The notes: generated from the letters alone by a model not told the origin. Shown: positions 11,304-24,484, numbered from the stretch's first letter. The stretch: DNA of 64,000 bases from Diabrotica undecimpunctata (GCF_040954645.1 NC_092806.1:6510001-6574000); one strand, 5' to 3'. Numbers and translations are program-made.

Positions 11304-11522
11304 AATTAATATTTAAATGGGAATAAGCCACAATTAAAGGTTAAAATACATTTATTGACGTTTCAATTTCCACTTCGGAAATCGTTCTCAAAATACAAAA
11401 AACAAAATTTGTTTAATTTACTAATGTTTGTATTTTGAGAACGATTTCCGAAGTGAAAATTGAAACGTCAATAAATGTATTTTAACCTTTAATTGTGGCT
11501 TATTCCCATTTAAATATTAATT
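11304..11522. repeat. Near-perfect palindromic repeat, two 96-bp arms
   Basis: Arms 11304-11399 and 11427-11522 are inverted copies around a 27-bp spacer. Each arm runs from ATTTAAATGGGAATAAGCC through ACGTTTCAATTTCC to CGTTCTCAAAATAC. Half-copies recur at 44658-44750 and 45331-45421. Within each arm a hairpin (ATTTCC-GAAGTG-GAAAT) is followed by GAAACG, like the hairpin-GAAA motifs at 17845, 39488 and 60846. It may be a fold-back insertion or two head-to-head retroelement termini. Confidence 0.8.
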
Positions 11523-12619
11523 AATTTAAAATGCCACAAGAAAATAGCTTCAGAACAATATTTTTAATAACAAAATCACAACATATGACACACAACACTG
11601 AAAAGTAAGGTTATGTTTATTAGAATAAAGAAACTATACAGCTGTTATTGAAGAGGAGGAAGAACAAAGAGTGTTGTATAATTTATTAACAGTGCTACCA
11701 ATCAAGTAACATAAGATTTTTCTGCTCGTTAAACAAAATAAAATATAATTATGCGATTGTGAAAGAATGGAGGGTGATACAGCATTTTTAATATGATTTT
11801 TTGGACTCAGTACACTAAAATACGTACGATAGAGGTAATTTTATTAAAAAAGTTTGTTCATCGTTGGCCTGTGATCAATATAGTCTTAAAACATTTAAAA
11901 TGACAATGTTCAAAAAATTCTTATTCCCAACTTGTCGTTTCGCTTCAAAATAAAAAGTTTCAATTTGAATAGAAGCGGGTATAGTAGTCTCCTCTGTTGG
12001 AAAACAATGCACAGCGACCGTAATGACTTTTGTACCTACCAAATCGAAAGCCTCTTTGTTTTCGTGTCACATAAAGGGGATGAGAAACCACTTTAAAAAC
12101 AATGATGGCACATGCTACAAAATTACCCAGCGAGTTGTATGGAAGTGCAGCTGGAAAGAGAGAATGTGGAGACAAGAAACTCATTCTGTACAAATGAAAG
12201 CTATAAAAGGGCGAAATTGATAAAAGTTTGAAAACGCCGACATTAAAGAAAATTTAAAAATGTCTACATTAAAAAATATAATAATCATAAAACCATAATT
12301 ATTTAAATTATAAATTTCGTCAATTAAGAATTAATTACGGGGTTAAAAATGTTTATATAAATTTTGTGAAAATAAAGAACCAATTTGTTAAGTATAGTGG
12401 ACGTTTATTCTGGACCAAAGTGTGACAAATTAAATTACAATTACTCAAATACGAAAGCCTTAAAAATATGTTTCGTTTCGTGAAAACAGTTATTCGTTTT
12501 AGATTTTAGGTAAAAAATATCTCATCATTTTGAGATATCTCTTAACCAACTAAAAAGAGATTAGGAAAAAATGATAATAAAGCCAAGTTTACAAGCTAAA
12601 ACATTTATTGCAAAGCCTG
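11523..12619. other. Unassigned; possible LTR-like promoter and polyadenylation signals
   Basis: No recognisable protein is present. TATAAAAG at about 12201 and AATAAA at about 12373 lie on the plus strand in an order and spacing that would suit a solo LTR. I found no second copy, no clear TG...CA boundaries and no target duplication, so this is only a suggestion. Confidence 0.25.
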
Positions 12620-13819
12620 GTGAGTTTAATTCCGCGAGAATGGCTGCAGTCATCCTTTGTGATGATCCCAAAAACAGCTAATGCCACAAAATGCAATGAA
12701 CACCGTTAAATCAGTTTAATGAGTCACTTGCTGAAACTCTTCCTTAGGATATTACACTCAAGAATGTACAAGATACTAGAACAACTTAGCGGGTCAACAC
12801 AATTCGGTTTTAAGGGAGGACTAGGAACAAGAGAGGAAATTTTATGTTTGAACACTTTAATACAAAACTGTTTAGATCAACGAAAAGATGTCTACCTCAC
12901 CTTCATCGACTACGAGAAGGCATTTGACAATGTTAAACATGATATCATGATGGAACTACTACATAGGCCAACATTGACCAGAAGGAGATCAGAATTATTC
13001 AGAATCTATACTGGAACCAAATGGCAAAGGTGAGGATTGATCAAAACCAATATACGGATGAATTTGAAATCCGGAAAGGTGTCCGCCAAGGCTGCATACT
13101 CTCTCCGATGCTTTTTAATTTATATGTTGAAAATATATTTGCGGAAGCATTAGAAGACACGGAATTAGGCATTAAGGTGAACGGCATACCAATTAGCAAC
13201 CTACGCTATGCGGACGACACAGTGATTATAACTGATAAATTGGAAGATCAGCAGTTATTACTTGATAGGGTGAATAGCATAGGTAAAAAATATGACCTCA
13301 AAATCAACATTTTGAAAACGAAATATATGGTCATTAGCAGAAACCCTCCAGAAAACCCGATAATATGCATAGGTGACGATCGCATAAAACGCGTGAAAAC
13401 TTTTAAATACCTTGGCACCACAATCAATGACCAATCGGATCCACAACAAGAGATAAAAACTTGAATACAAATGGCAAGACAAGTTTTTGTGAAATTCAGA
13501 CCGCTCCTATGTAATCAAAACCTACATTTCGAAATACGCTACAGAATGGTCAAGTGCTACATATGGTACATCTTGCTTTATGGCATGGAAACGTGGACTT
13601 TGAAAAAAACATCTATCAACAAACTTGAAGCATTTGAAATGTGGTCATTAAGAAGAATGATGCGCATACCTTGGGTGGATAGAGTTCGAAACGATGACGT
13701 CCTTAAGAGAGCCGGCGTGGAAAGAGAACTCTTTAAATTAATTAAAAAACGCCAGATTGGTTACCTTGGGCACATATTGAGAGGAGCAAAATATGAAATA
13801 CCACAGTTAATCCTACAAG
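12620..13819 (+). pseudogene. LINE reverse transcriptase (family 1), 3' cut off
   Basis: The sequence begins with a REWLQSSFVMIPK segment and the CNEH.. IS block of reverse transcriptase. It continues through QFGFKGGLGTREEI, TFIDYEKAFDNVKHD and RKGVRQGCILSPMLFNLY to an intact YADD active site (13207-13218). The C-terminal region (LLYGMETWTLKKT, LEAFEMWSLRRMMRIPW, GYLGHILRG) follows, ending abruptly at 13819. A frameshift lies near 13020. An Arg-to-stop change (TGA, 13462-13464) breaks an otherwise continuous frame from 13021. The endonuclease domain is missing upstream. The same family occurs at 40956, 45504 and 52048. The usual (GAA)n tail is absent because the 3' end is replaced by copia sequence. 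Confidence 0.85.
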
Positions 13820-13824
13820 ATCAT

Positions 13825-16800
13825 TCAGCTCTTCATTATGTTTATTATCCATTACATGTTATTAAAGTACTTGATAAAAGATTTGCCTTTCTTCTTCTGG
13901 CTTGTAGTTTTACGACACATATATCGTCATTACATTAGCTCGGTTCTTGTAAATTCTGATTTTTACGATGACTATCTTTGCGATTTATAATTACACTCTT
14001 CTACATAGTCTACAAATTTCCTTGCAATCACTCCTTTTTTGGATCTCTGTTCTTTTCATACACAATAAGTAGTCTCCAACTACCACTTATTCCTTATCCT
14101 TTTTCAAGGTATTCTTTGGTCTCCAAAAAGACCTCATTCTAAAGATTTAAAATTCTGAAAATTTCGAAAAGTTTCATCTTTACCTTTTTGGAAATAAACA
14201 AAAGACATCTTACTTAAATCGTCTTTTCTGTTCTAGATTAGGAAACGTCTAGAATTTTTTAACAAAGTTATCTCCACCTTTTTACAAAGCCCAGCATGGA
14301 TAATCTCCAAGCAAGTATTAGCTCTATTATCTCTATAACTAATGGAACACAGAGGTGACGACAAACGAAGAAATAAATATTGAGGGGGAAGAGGTAAAGG
14401 AAGCATTAAGAAAATTAAAAAATAGAAAATGACCAGGAAAGGACAGAATACCGAACGAACTCCTAAAGTACGGAGGACCAGATCTGACCAAACAACTATT
14501 AAGAAGAATCCAAAAAATAATAGAACAAAACAGAATTCCTCAAGAATGGAGATCAAGCATCCTAATACCTCTCTTCAAAAAGGGAGACAAATCCGACCCG
14601 AAAAATTACAGAGGAATTAATTTATTAAACACAACAATAAAATTAACAACCAAAGTGATAACAAATAAACTGAATGACATTATAACACTAGCAGAAGATC
14701 AACAAGGTTTTAGGTTGGGAAGATAATGCACCGACGCTATATTTATAATGAGGCAAGTGCAAGAGAAATCATTAGAAGACAACAAACCGGCATATCTATG
14801 TTTCGTGGACCTCAAGAAGGCATTTGATCGGGTCAAACTAAAAGACGTTATCCATTTATTGTACGCAAGAGAGGTAACTCTAAAAATAATCAAAACGATC
14901 GAAAATATCTACCAAAACAACACAATGAAAGTAAAAGTAGAAGAAGAACTAACCGACCCTAACGAAGCTGGCAATGGGATAAGAGAGGGAGACTCCCTAA
15001 GTGCTCTATTGTTCAACCTAATTATGGATGAGATAATAAAAAAGTAAGAACTAAAAAAGGATACCAAATGGGAGAAAAACAACTTAAAATAATCTGCTAT
15101 GCCGACGACGCAAACTACTTTCTCAAAGTGAAGATGATTTACAACGTATGCTGCACCAATTTAATATAACCGCCAGAAAATTTAACATGTTAATTTCCCC
15201 AAAAAAGACAAAATACATGGTTACAACAGCAAATTTACTAAGATGTAAATTGGAGCTTTAAGGTCAGATAATAGAACAAGTGATGGAGTTTAAATATCTA
15301 GGTATCACATTATCTAGCAACGGAAAGCTCGAAACTGAAGTGGAAGATCAAGTGTATAGAGCAAACAGAGCCGCAAGCTTCCTAAATGAAACAATATGAA
15401 GAACTAAAAATATCGGGAAAGAAACGAAAGGCAAAATTTACAAAACAGTCATCAGACCAATAATGACATACGCGGCAGAAACAAGACCTGACACAGAGAG
15501 GACAAAAAGGATGTTAGAAACAGCAGAGATGAAAACACTTAGAAAAATTGATGGTAAGACACTATCGGACAGAGCTAGAAGTACAGATATACGACGTGGA
15601 TGGAAGGTGGAGAACATGAAGAACAGGGTAAGAAATAGAAGAGTAGAATGGAAAGATTATATAAGCCGAATGAAAACAAATAGAGTAGTAAAGATGGCAA
15701 GAGAAGGTTCCCCAATAGGAAGACGATCAGTAGGAAGACCACGAAAACGAAGAAACGACAACTTACTGGAGGCTTATTGAAAAACAGACAGAGTTATGTC
15801 TGTATAAAAAGAAGAAGAAGAAGAAGAAGAAGAAGATTTCTATAACTGACCGGAAGTCCAGTCTACTTGCATTCACAGCATACTTTGCATACATCATTAT
15901 TTGTTAAATTCCTGTTGCAATTTACCGTTTATGTTATAATTATTTTTCATTGAAATCTTTATAATTTATATGTCCAAATTTCTGTCCCATGTTTTACTAT
16001 TAATGGTAGTAGCCACGAAAGCTTTCTGTTCATTGGGCACTTCAAAATTTATACGATATACATTGTCTATCTGTAAACCAGCTGTTGCAATCTTGTCATT
16101 TATATTGTATATTTTGCAACCTGGATTGTTAAATATAACATCGTTTCCAATTTGTATCATTTGCGCACTCCACTGTCAGAACTTCACTGTTAGCCACAGT
16201 TATATTCGATGAACTTGCATCTCAGATATTCCTCAACCACTCTTTTCTCGCAGTAAGATGCGTGCTGTATCCAGAATCGATATAAAAATCTAAAGATTTA
16301 AATTTTCCTCTTAAAAATGTTGCAATAAACGCATTAATATTACAACTAGGGCACTTTTTTTATAAAATAACCTTTCTGTTTACAACAAAAACAGGTTAAA
16401 TTTCTCTTTCCATTCTTGTTGACGTTCTCGACATGCTTAGTGCTGACTACACTTGACTTTGTAGCAAAAGCTTTCTGCTTTCCACTGCTAGCGCCCTCTA
16501 TCTGTATATCTAGCAATTTAGATTTAATTTCGTTTGTGGTTATAACGACTCCTGAATTCTCTACAGCTAGAATCATGAGCATATACATTTCTGGAAGTCC
16601 CGCCAGAAGTAACGAGCGAACCCGTGTGTCATCAATCTGGAAGCTAGTCCTATTTAACTTCTGGACCGTTTCATATACTTGATTACTGCATGATTCCATG
16701 CAGTTTTCCTGAGTCTTCGAATGATTTTCTCAGCGTATCCCATACGTCTTTCGCTGTGCGAGCTTCTTTCACCTGCAAATATAGGGATGGATCTAAAGTC

Positions 16801-17000
16801 AATAGCTTTGGCAATAAGCATTGTGCCTTCTTCAGTTTCCTGAATACACTTCGACAATCCTTCTAGAACGACATTCTTAACTGAGAACGACCAGGTCTGG
16901 TAGTTGTCCCTACCGTTTAAACACGGTGCACTTGTGAGATTGTTTACAGCTATTTTCGATACTGTTAATGGACTAACTTTTTTATCAAATAAACACGCAC
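13825..17000 (-). pseudogene. Ty1/copia gag-pol pseudogene, antisense, interrupted by a LINE
   Basis: On the minus strand gag starts near 17000 (LNGRDNYQTWSFSVKNVVLE, 16850-16910). It continues to 16346 with SLLLAGLPEMYM and a degenerate zinc knuckle (CFCCKQKGYF, His and last Cys lost). A protease motif YIDSGYSTHLT lies near 16285. The pre-integrase segment follows (15966-16160), then a C..C integrase zinc site near 15870. The frame resumes across the LINE insertion at 14340 with ANTCLEIIHAGLC and an integrase core piece with DDLSKMSFVYF near 14190. Reverse transcriptase and RNase H are gone; the remnant ends at 13825 against another LINE. Many stops and frameshifts are present. Confidence 0.8.
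14341..15836 (+). pseudogene. 5'-truncated LINE (family 2) inserted in copia integrase, with target duplication
   Basis: Reverse transcriptase blocks in order: RIPNELLKYGGPDLTKQLL, NYRGINLLNT, CFVDLKKAFDRV, GIREGDSLSALLFNLIMDE, CYADDA (about 15099-15116), FKYLGITLSS and the C-terminal SPIGRRSVGRPRKRR. The element ends in a (GAA)n tail (15811-15835). ATCTCTATAACT before it (14329-14340) and ATTTCTATAACT after it (15836-15847) match at 11 of 12 bases, giving the target-site duplication. Breaks include a stop after LGR near 14725, a stop at 15045 and a frameshift directly after YADD. The endonuclease is missing (5' truncation). The copia frame continues across the insertion, so this LINE is younger than the copia element. 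Confidence 0.9.
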
Positions 17001-18470
<1,470 letters not shown>

Positions 18471-18472
18471 TA

Positions 18473-20029
18473 CAGGGTGTTTCAAAAAAAGGTAACGCCG
18501 TCTCTAGGGTAGGTAAAAACTGAAAAATAATTGGGGTTTGCTTAGTAAAAAATTTTTGTAACGCCATCCGTTTTCAAGATACAGGGCGTTGAAAAAAAAA
18601 ATTACGCATTTTTTACGATTTTGCCGAAACTACTGGCAACATTGTAATGAAATTTTATTCGAATATGTTTTTGAAGCTGATAGCTGTTTGAAACAGTTAG
18701 CGTAAGGAATATAGCGAGACAAACAAATACTTCTTCTTCAAGTACTTGGCGGATACTGAAAGAACAGCAATTACATCCTACAGACAAGTCCAAGAGCTCT
18801 TGCCAGATGATCTACCGGTTAGAGTGGATTTTTGTGAAACATTGCAACAAAGGACAGCTCACAATCCAAATTTTTTAAAATGCATTCTTTTTACGGACGA
18901 AGCTACCTTTACGCGACAAGGTATGTTTAACTCCCATAATGCACACTACTGGTGTGATGAGAATCCACGAGTCAAAAGGGTATCACATTACCAACACTCA
19001 TTTAAAGTTCATGTTTGGGCAGCAACTTTAGGTAACAAATTAATAGGCTATCATATTCTACCTGGAAATTTAAATGGTGATATGTATCTTGATTTTTTAA
19101 ACAATTCCTTATTCGAGATGTTAGAAGATTTAACGCTAAACGAGCGAAGATCTTTATTTTTTATGCACAATGGAGCTTCACCAAACTTTGATAGAAGGTG
19201 TCGTAATTGGTTGAGTAATCATTTTCCGAATCGATGGATTGGTAGAGGTACAGAAGCTCCGATTCATTGGCCTCCTCGGTCATGTGATTTTAACCCTTTG
19301 GACTACGCAGTTTGGTCGTATATTAAGGAAAAAGTCTATGCTACAGAGGTAAATTCACGCCAAGAATTGGAAGAAAGAATTCAACGTCAATTTAATGACA
19401 TCATAGCTGATACCCTACTGTTTAGAAGGTTAATGGAATCTTTAGAAAAAAGAATAGACTTGGGTATTCGCGAAAACGGAGGGCATTTTGAACACTTACT
19501 GTAATTGAATTTTATTTTATGTTCGTAGTCATTAATTTAATTTGCTTCTTGTGAGTTTTGTTTAATTACTAACTATTTTATACCAGCATCAATTATTACT
19601 TCATAATTTTCAAATCAAAATATTCCGAAAACGGTACACAGTATCGAGTTTTACCAAGAGTACCTTTTTTGTGTAAAATTGAATGATGTTTAAGTTTACT
19701 TGAAATTTTGATTAATAATTATACTCTTAAAAAAGTTATATTGACTAATACTTAGTACGATCCGTGTAACTAGCGCCCTCTATGAGAATCAGATATAAAA
19801 ACAAATTCATGGGATGTACCAGCTTCCAAAACATATTCGTATAAAATTTCATTACAATGTTACCACTAGTTTCGGCAAAATCGTTAAAAATGCTTAAATT
19901 TTTTTTCTTCAACGCCCTGTATCTTGAAAACGGATGGCGTTACAAAAATTTTTTACTAAGCAAACTCCAATTATTTTTCAGTTTTTTACCTACCCTAGAG
20001 ACGGGGTTACCTTTTTTTGAAACACCCTG
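18473..20029 (+). mobile_element. Complete mariner-like element with ~206-bp TIRs and TA duplication
   Basis: CAGGGTGTTTCAAAAAAAGG begins at 18473 after TA. The inverted counterpart ends at 20029 before TA. The inverted repeats cover 18473-18678 and 19821-20029 and are highly similar. Within each TIR, ACAGGGCGTTGAA about 110 bp inside the end resembles the terminus itself. The element is 1557 bp and encodes one transposase that lacks its N-terminus, so an internal deletion next to the left TIR is likely. Confidence 0.9.
18690..19504 (+). pseudogene. Mariner-like transposase, N-truncated, catalytic Asp lost
   Basis: An out-of-frame remnant of the second helix-turn-helix (ARQTNTSSSSTWRILKEQ, 18700-18765) is followed by the main frame from 18776 to 19504. 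FTDEATFTRQG carries the first Asp. FMHNGASPNF replaces the expected Asp of Q-x-D-G-A-P-P-H with Asn. RSCDFNPLDYAVW carries the third Asp. NRWIGRG between them is typical of this long-TIR mariner-like group, and the protein ends naturally with GGHFEHLL. The related transposase at 58829 retains all three acids. It is inactive because of the Asn, the frameshift and the missing N-terminus. Confidence 0.85.
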
Positions 20030-20031
20030 TA

Positions 20032-20948
20032 TATAGTCTTATTCTAGTTGCCAATGTATCGCCACCCTCCAATTTGGTCTTGACTATACTCTAAGTCTTA
20101 TCTAATGGCACATTTGTAAATAAACTATTTAGGTCAAAACTTACTAAATATTATTTGAATTAAATTCAATATTCGATAATTTATTTAAAAAATGTTGTGT
20201 ATTCTTAATAAAAAAATTGTATCATGTCTCATTGCGTGTATTACGAAACGGAACATTGGAAAAATTAAAAAATTTATTTGGATTTTGAAAATTAGTTACA
20301 AAATTTTAAAAAGTTTTTTTATAAAATATTCAAAAAAAATCATTTTTCATAATTCCAAGTACACAATTCTATTAAAGCAACGTCCAATAGCAACGATGTT
20401 CCAACTAAATCACAATCATCATTTGATAAAGCGATATTATCCCGGTTTCCTTTTCGTAAGTTCTCCCTTTGGCCCCAAATATTGATGACATTGATCTGTT
20501 TGTTCTGACTCTAATATGATGAGGTGGGGCCTTTATTAGTTTACTTATCTTAGGAAATTTAATACCCCATTACTTGCTGCGGTAAATTTTAGCGGAATGA
20601 ATCAATTTCGCAGTTTTAGGAGGGGTTGCCACTGTGTAATGGCCCGAAAGATATTTTTATGAAAAATCTTTATTTGCCTAAACCGCGCTTCCCAATTTTC
20701 GTAATATCGCCTTTCCCCAATATAACCTTGAACTGTCTTTTTAAATGAAAAATAATTAGTATATTGTGTTCTGCATTTGAAAATAACTGAAAAAAAAACG
20801 GTGTCAAGGTATTATAAAATAGAAATATCCATAATTCCATTGGAAAGCTGTGTATGTCTTTTGTTAAAAATTATCAATACAAGCTGCTCTAATAATAAAA
20901 ATTTAAAATATCTCTTTAATTTTTTGACTAAGAACAATTTACAAATAA
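20032..20948. other. Intergenic, nothing recognised
   Basis: AT-rich, Lys/Ile-coding low-complexity frames only. No inverted repeats or domains were seen. Confidence 0.45.
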
Positions 20949-21680
20949 AGCGGAAAACACACCTACGCGATCACGACGCGATGGCGTTCACGATGGCGAC
21001 CGCGATTCGACTCGTCTTAAACAAACAAGTATATTAGTACATACTTGTCGCGACCTGCGGACGATCAAAAGAATTTGTGCAGCGTTCTGAGATGGCAATC
21101 ACGGCGATATAATGAGTTTAGCGTTCAGAACGCAGCAGTTTACGCTTCTCGCTGGTCGCGTCGATGCAAATATAAATGGATATGGTTCGACCTGTCTCAA
21201 ACAGATTTTGTTGTTTGGTGATGTTTTATCCGATCCAAAATTACATCTAAACTTTCAAAATTCATTCTAAAATATGTGTAGAAACGATTCTCATCTCTGC
21301 GAAGTTCTGGGTACAATTTATAAAATTGTACACCTCAGATTAATGTCATGTACTCAAACATATCTTCTTTTTCTGCAAAATAAACTGCATAAATATCTGC
21401 ATTTGTAAATGAAAAAAATGGAACGCCTACGAATACCTTTTATTAAATTTTACGTACCTTTAAATTCGATTGAATTGCCTTTCTTTGTCCAACAATACAG
21501 CAACAAGAAATGCTTCTTCTTCTTATAAATCTCACATTTTATACAGCATATTTCCAACTATAATATTTATATGAATGAAATCCCAGGTCGCTATAGGTCC
21601 AATGTGTTCGCTTTGTGATAAACCGAGATCGCCATCGTGGACGCGATCGCGATCGTGATCGCTTAGATGTGTTCTCCGCT
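20949..21680. mobile_element. Non-autonomous DNA transposon with GC-rich ~60-bp inverted ends
   Basis: The left end AGCGGAAAACACACCTACGC (20949) and the reverse complement of the right end, AGCGGAGAACACATCTAAGC (ending 21680), match. The match continues through GCGATCACGA and CACGATGGCGA for about 60 bp. The ends are strikingly GC-rich in AT-rich surroundings. The interior has no coding potential. I cannot assign a superfamily; no clear target duplication was found. Confidence 0.65.
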
Positions 21681-21766
21681 TAAACCATACAGTGAGCTGT
21701 AGCTGCTATTTTCTGGACGTAAATTAATAACTGTCATCAGCGTGAACTTTTACTCTCTATTTACTA

Positions 21767-23064
21767 ACGTATGGTCCTAAAGTTTTGGGAAAAATTTCAA
21801 AAGCATATAACTCTGACCACAATAATCTTATATTTTTATTAAATTATTCAACAGTTTAACTTAACTATCCTTATTATAAATCAAAATTCAAATGACAGAC
21901 AAGGGACCATTATTTTCTATTTGCCTAATAATTCCCCTGACACGTTGCATCATCCTTTGGACGACCTCGGCGTCAATTTCTCTAATTTTTGTATATATGC
22001 GGCGTCTTAACTGTTCCTGATGTTGTACTTCCCATCCTTTATTATAGACTTTCCGACTTAATATTGCCCAGAACTCTTCAATTGGACGAGCCTGAGGTAG
22101 GTTGGGGGGATTGTCTGCTTTCGGTACAAAGGTAATGTTGTTAGTTTCGTACCAGTCCCTTGTGATCCTCGCGTAATGACATGAAGCAAGATCTGGCCAA
22201 AAGACTATTTAATCATTTGCATGATGTGTGTTCACAAACTGAAGCAATTTAGAGAGACATCTTTGAATATAAATATTTGCGTTTAAGGCTTCGCCTCGAA
22301 CAACACTAATGTAGGGCTGTGAGATAAAGCCAGCCTCAGAAATTGCACACCATACCAAAATTTTGTCCTCAAATTTTTTCTTACTTTTGAATTTTATTTC
22401 ATCAGGTACATTTTCGTAATCGTTCGTGTAAAACCCATCGTTACACTTCATCTCAGAGTTGAACAAAGTAAAATATTTTTCATCGTCCATCACGATCAAC
22501 TTGTTGACGAAATGCACTCGCCTTAACGCGCGGCAACATCTCGGAATTCTCTCTAATTGATCCTCTGTGTATTTTGGAGCTTTCCTTCTTTTCCGGTAGA
22601 TAATATTGTTACTCGATAGGGTCCTGTATACTGTAGTCTTTACAACATTAAATCTTCAGGCCAGTTTTCGCTGTGAGACCCCAATTTTGTTCTTAGCTGC
22701 TTCAATCAGTCTTGCCTCTCTTATATGGTTCAAAATCCGCGGTCGGCCACTTTTACGCCAATTAACACATGGTATCCCTTCTTCACATTCTCTGATTGTG
22801 CGATAAATTGTCGATTTGCTTATGTTTTGATCTCGATAAATATTAACAATATCTCGTTTCGACATTCGCCCAACCATATTATAAACACCTCGACGAATAT
22901 CAATTTTATAAGACATTTTGCAGAGCACAAACCAAAATATTCTGCTTTGTTTATTAAATGTCAATAACTGATGACATTTCAATTCCATGGCCTTCTTTGT
23001 TAAATGCATTTTGCTTCTCAATCAGACCAGGTGAAATTTTTCCCAAAAGTTTAGGACCATACGT
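21767..23064 (-). mobile_element. Complete Tc1-type element (D37E spacing), 33-bp TIRs, TA duplication
   Basis: The left end ACGTATGGTCCTAAAGTTTT (21767) and the inverted right end ending ACGT at 23064 are flanked by TA (21765-21766 and 23065-23066). The TIRs match over about 33 bp with one mismatch (ACGTATGGTCCTAAA, then TTTTGGGAAAAATTTCA). Total length is 1298 bp, normal for a Tc1-like element. It encodes one transposase on the minus strand that is nearly full length. Confidence 0.9.
21888..22916 (-). pseudogene. Tc1/mariner transposase, DD37E-type, two stops
   Basis: One continuous 343-codon frame runs from ATG 22916 to TGA 21888, broken only by a TGA after QRKLA (about 22654) and a TAA after HHAND (about 22206). 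The N-terminal helix-turn-helix includes KSTIYRTIRECEEG. Catalytic segments: VMDDEKYFTLF, FWPDLASCHYA and RPIEEFWAIL. By my count 37 residues separate the second acid (Asp of WPD) from the third (Glu of IEE). That is the spacing of the D37E branch of the IS630/Tc1/mariner superfamily, described from mosquitoes and other insects. Family length is usually 335-350 residues. Two point mutations are the only visible damage, so the insertion is fairly young. Confidence 0.9.
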
Positions 23065-23305
23065 TATATTTACGCTATAAATGTAATAAAGAAGTGTAAG
23101 AATACTAGAAAAAACAATGTAATATTATACGCATCTTATTTATAATTACCTAGGACAGTTCTTAGTGGTTGGGATAGTTTTACAATGTATTTCATTGTAA
23201 AACTTTTTACAATAAAATAAAAAAATTATATATCAATAAATCACTGATTTTTTTTTGTTTTGAACACTTTCAAAAAATTTATTTTAAATTATTATCACCC
23301 CTTAT

Positions 23306-24076
23306 AGCCCATAGAACCTCCTTCTAAATCTAAAAAAGAAGCTTTTTTCGACTTTATTTCTTTCTGGACGCAATTTTGCTTTAAAAAATCTGAAAAAATT
23401 CATGAAGATGTATCTTTCAAATACAAAATAGCCTAATTTTTTTCAAATTTTGATATTAAAAACTGAGCTCAGGAAAAATCTTTGAAATTTTCAATAATTT
23501 CTTAGGTTATATTAATAATTTTTGGCTAACTTTTAAATAGTCATTTTTTATGTATTTTTTTTTTTCGTTCTTTAAAATGGCCAAGACCAAATTTTTAATT
23601 TCTGAGCGGAAAGCATCGAAAAATCAAAAAAACTGTTTTTTTAATCATTTATTTGCACATAACCTCAAAACTCAGTTGGTAATTTAACATTTTTCAACAT
23701 TTTTTCTTCTTCATTATTAAAATCTATTGTAAAAGTCCCCATTTAACTCTTTCATGAAGATAAAATTCGAAAATACTACGTTTTTTTATCCTTTTCGAAC
23801 TTTTTTTCTTACCTCAAAATCAGATAGTTAGATGTATGCTTTTCCATCTATTTTCTTACGGGCTATGAATCATCATTGTTAAAATAATCATTTTTAACTT
23901 ACAAATTCTCAAATTGCGAAAAAATCATGTTTTTCTATATATTCCTACTTTATTGGCTCATAACCTTAAAATCTAGTAGCTAAATGATCGAATTTCCCCG
24001 TATTTAAGATCGCACCCTTGAATTTTGTTATACCACTTCTTTTTTTTCTTAAATAGTCAAAACTCGAAAAAAACCT
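23306..24076. repeat. Left ~771-bp inverted arm
   Basis: Inverted partner of 25699-26469. Internally it repeats a motif about every 150 bp: CATAACCTCAAAACTCAG at about 23659, TTACCTCAAAATCAGATAG at about 23813, and CATAACCTTAAAATCTAG at about 23962. Confidence 0.8.
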
Positions 24077-24280
24077 ATAGCTTTATGATTGACACTTACT
24101 CAACAATTGTTTTTATCGCTTTTAATCGCATATCACCTTTTGTGCGCAAGCCTTAGCTGATAATGCATATTGTAGTAATGCATATTGAAGTAGTTGGCCA
24201 AATCGAAGTTTAGAGTTGAATATTATAAATGCCATATATCCTATAGGCGCGCGTATTGTACTCTATGGGCTAACAAATTC

Positions 24281-24484
24281 AAAGCGATACGAAGGCGACG
24301 GCAACACGAAGGCGATACGAAGGCGACACTAAGACGAAAGCAGTGGCGACAACAACAATGTCTGCTAAGCGCATGATAAGTAACCATGACGACAATGGGA
24401 GTATGCGCTTTGCAGATATTGTTTCTGTCGTCACTGCTTTCGCCTTGGTATTGCCTTCGTGAGGCCGTCGCCTTCGTAACGCTT
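24281..24484. repeat. Fold-back repeat, ~90-bp arms
   Basis: Arms 24281-24374 and 24403-24484 pair imperfectly through ACGAAGGCGACGGC, GAAAGCAGTG and CTGC-AAGCGCAT, with a 28-bp spacer. The arms contain repeated CGAAGGCGA units. It lies inside the large-arm element. Confidence 0.7.

Noticed and set aside
12201..12380. Solo LTR with TATAAAAG and AATAAA
   Set aside because: Signals are too short to be convincing in AT-rich DNA; no second copy, boundaries or target duplication found.
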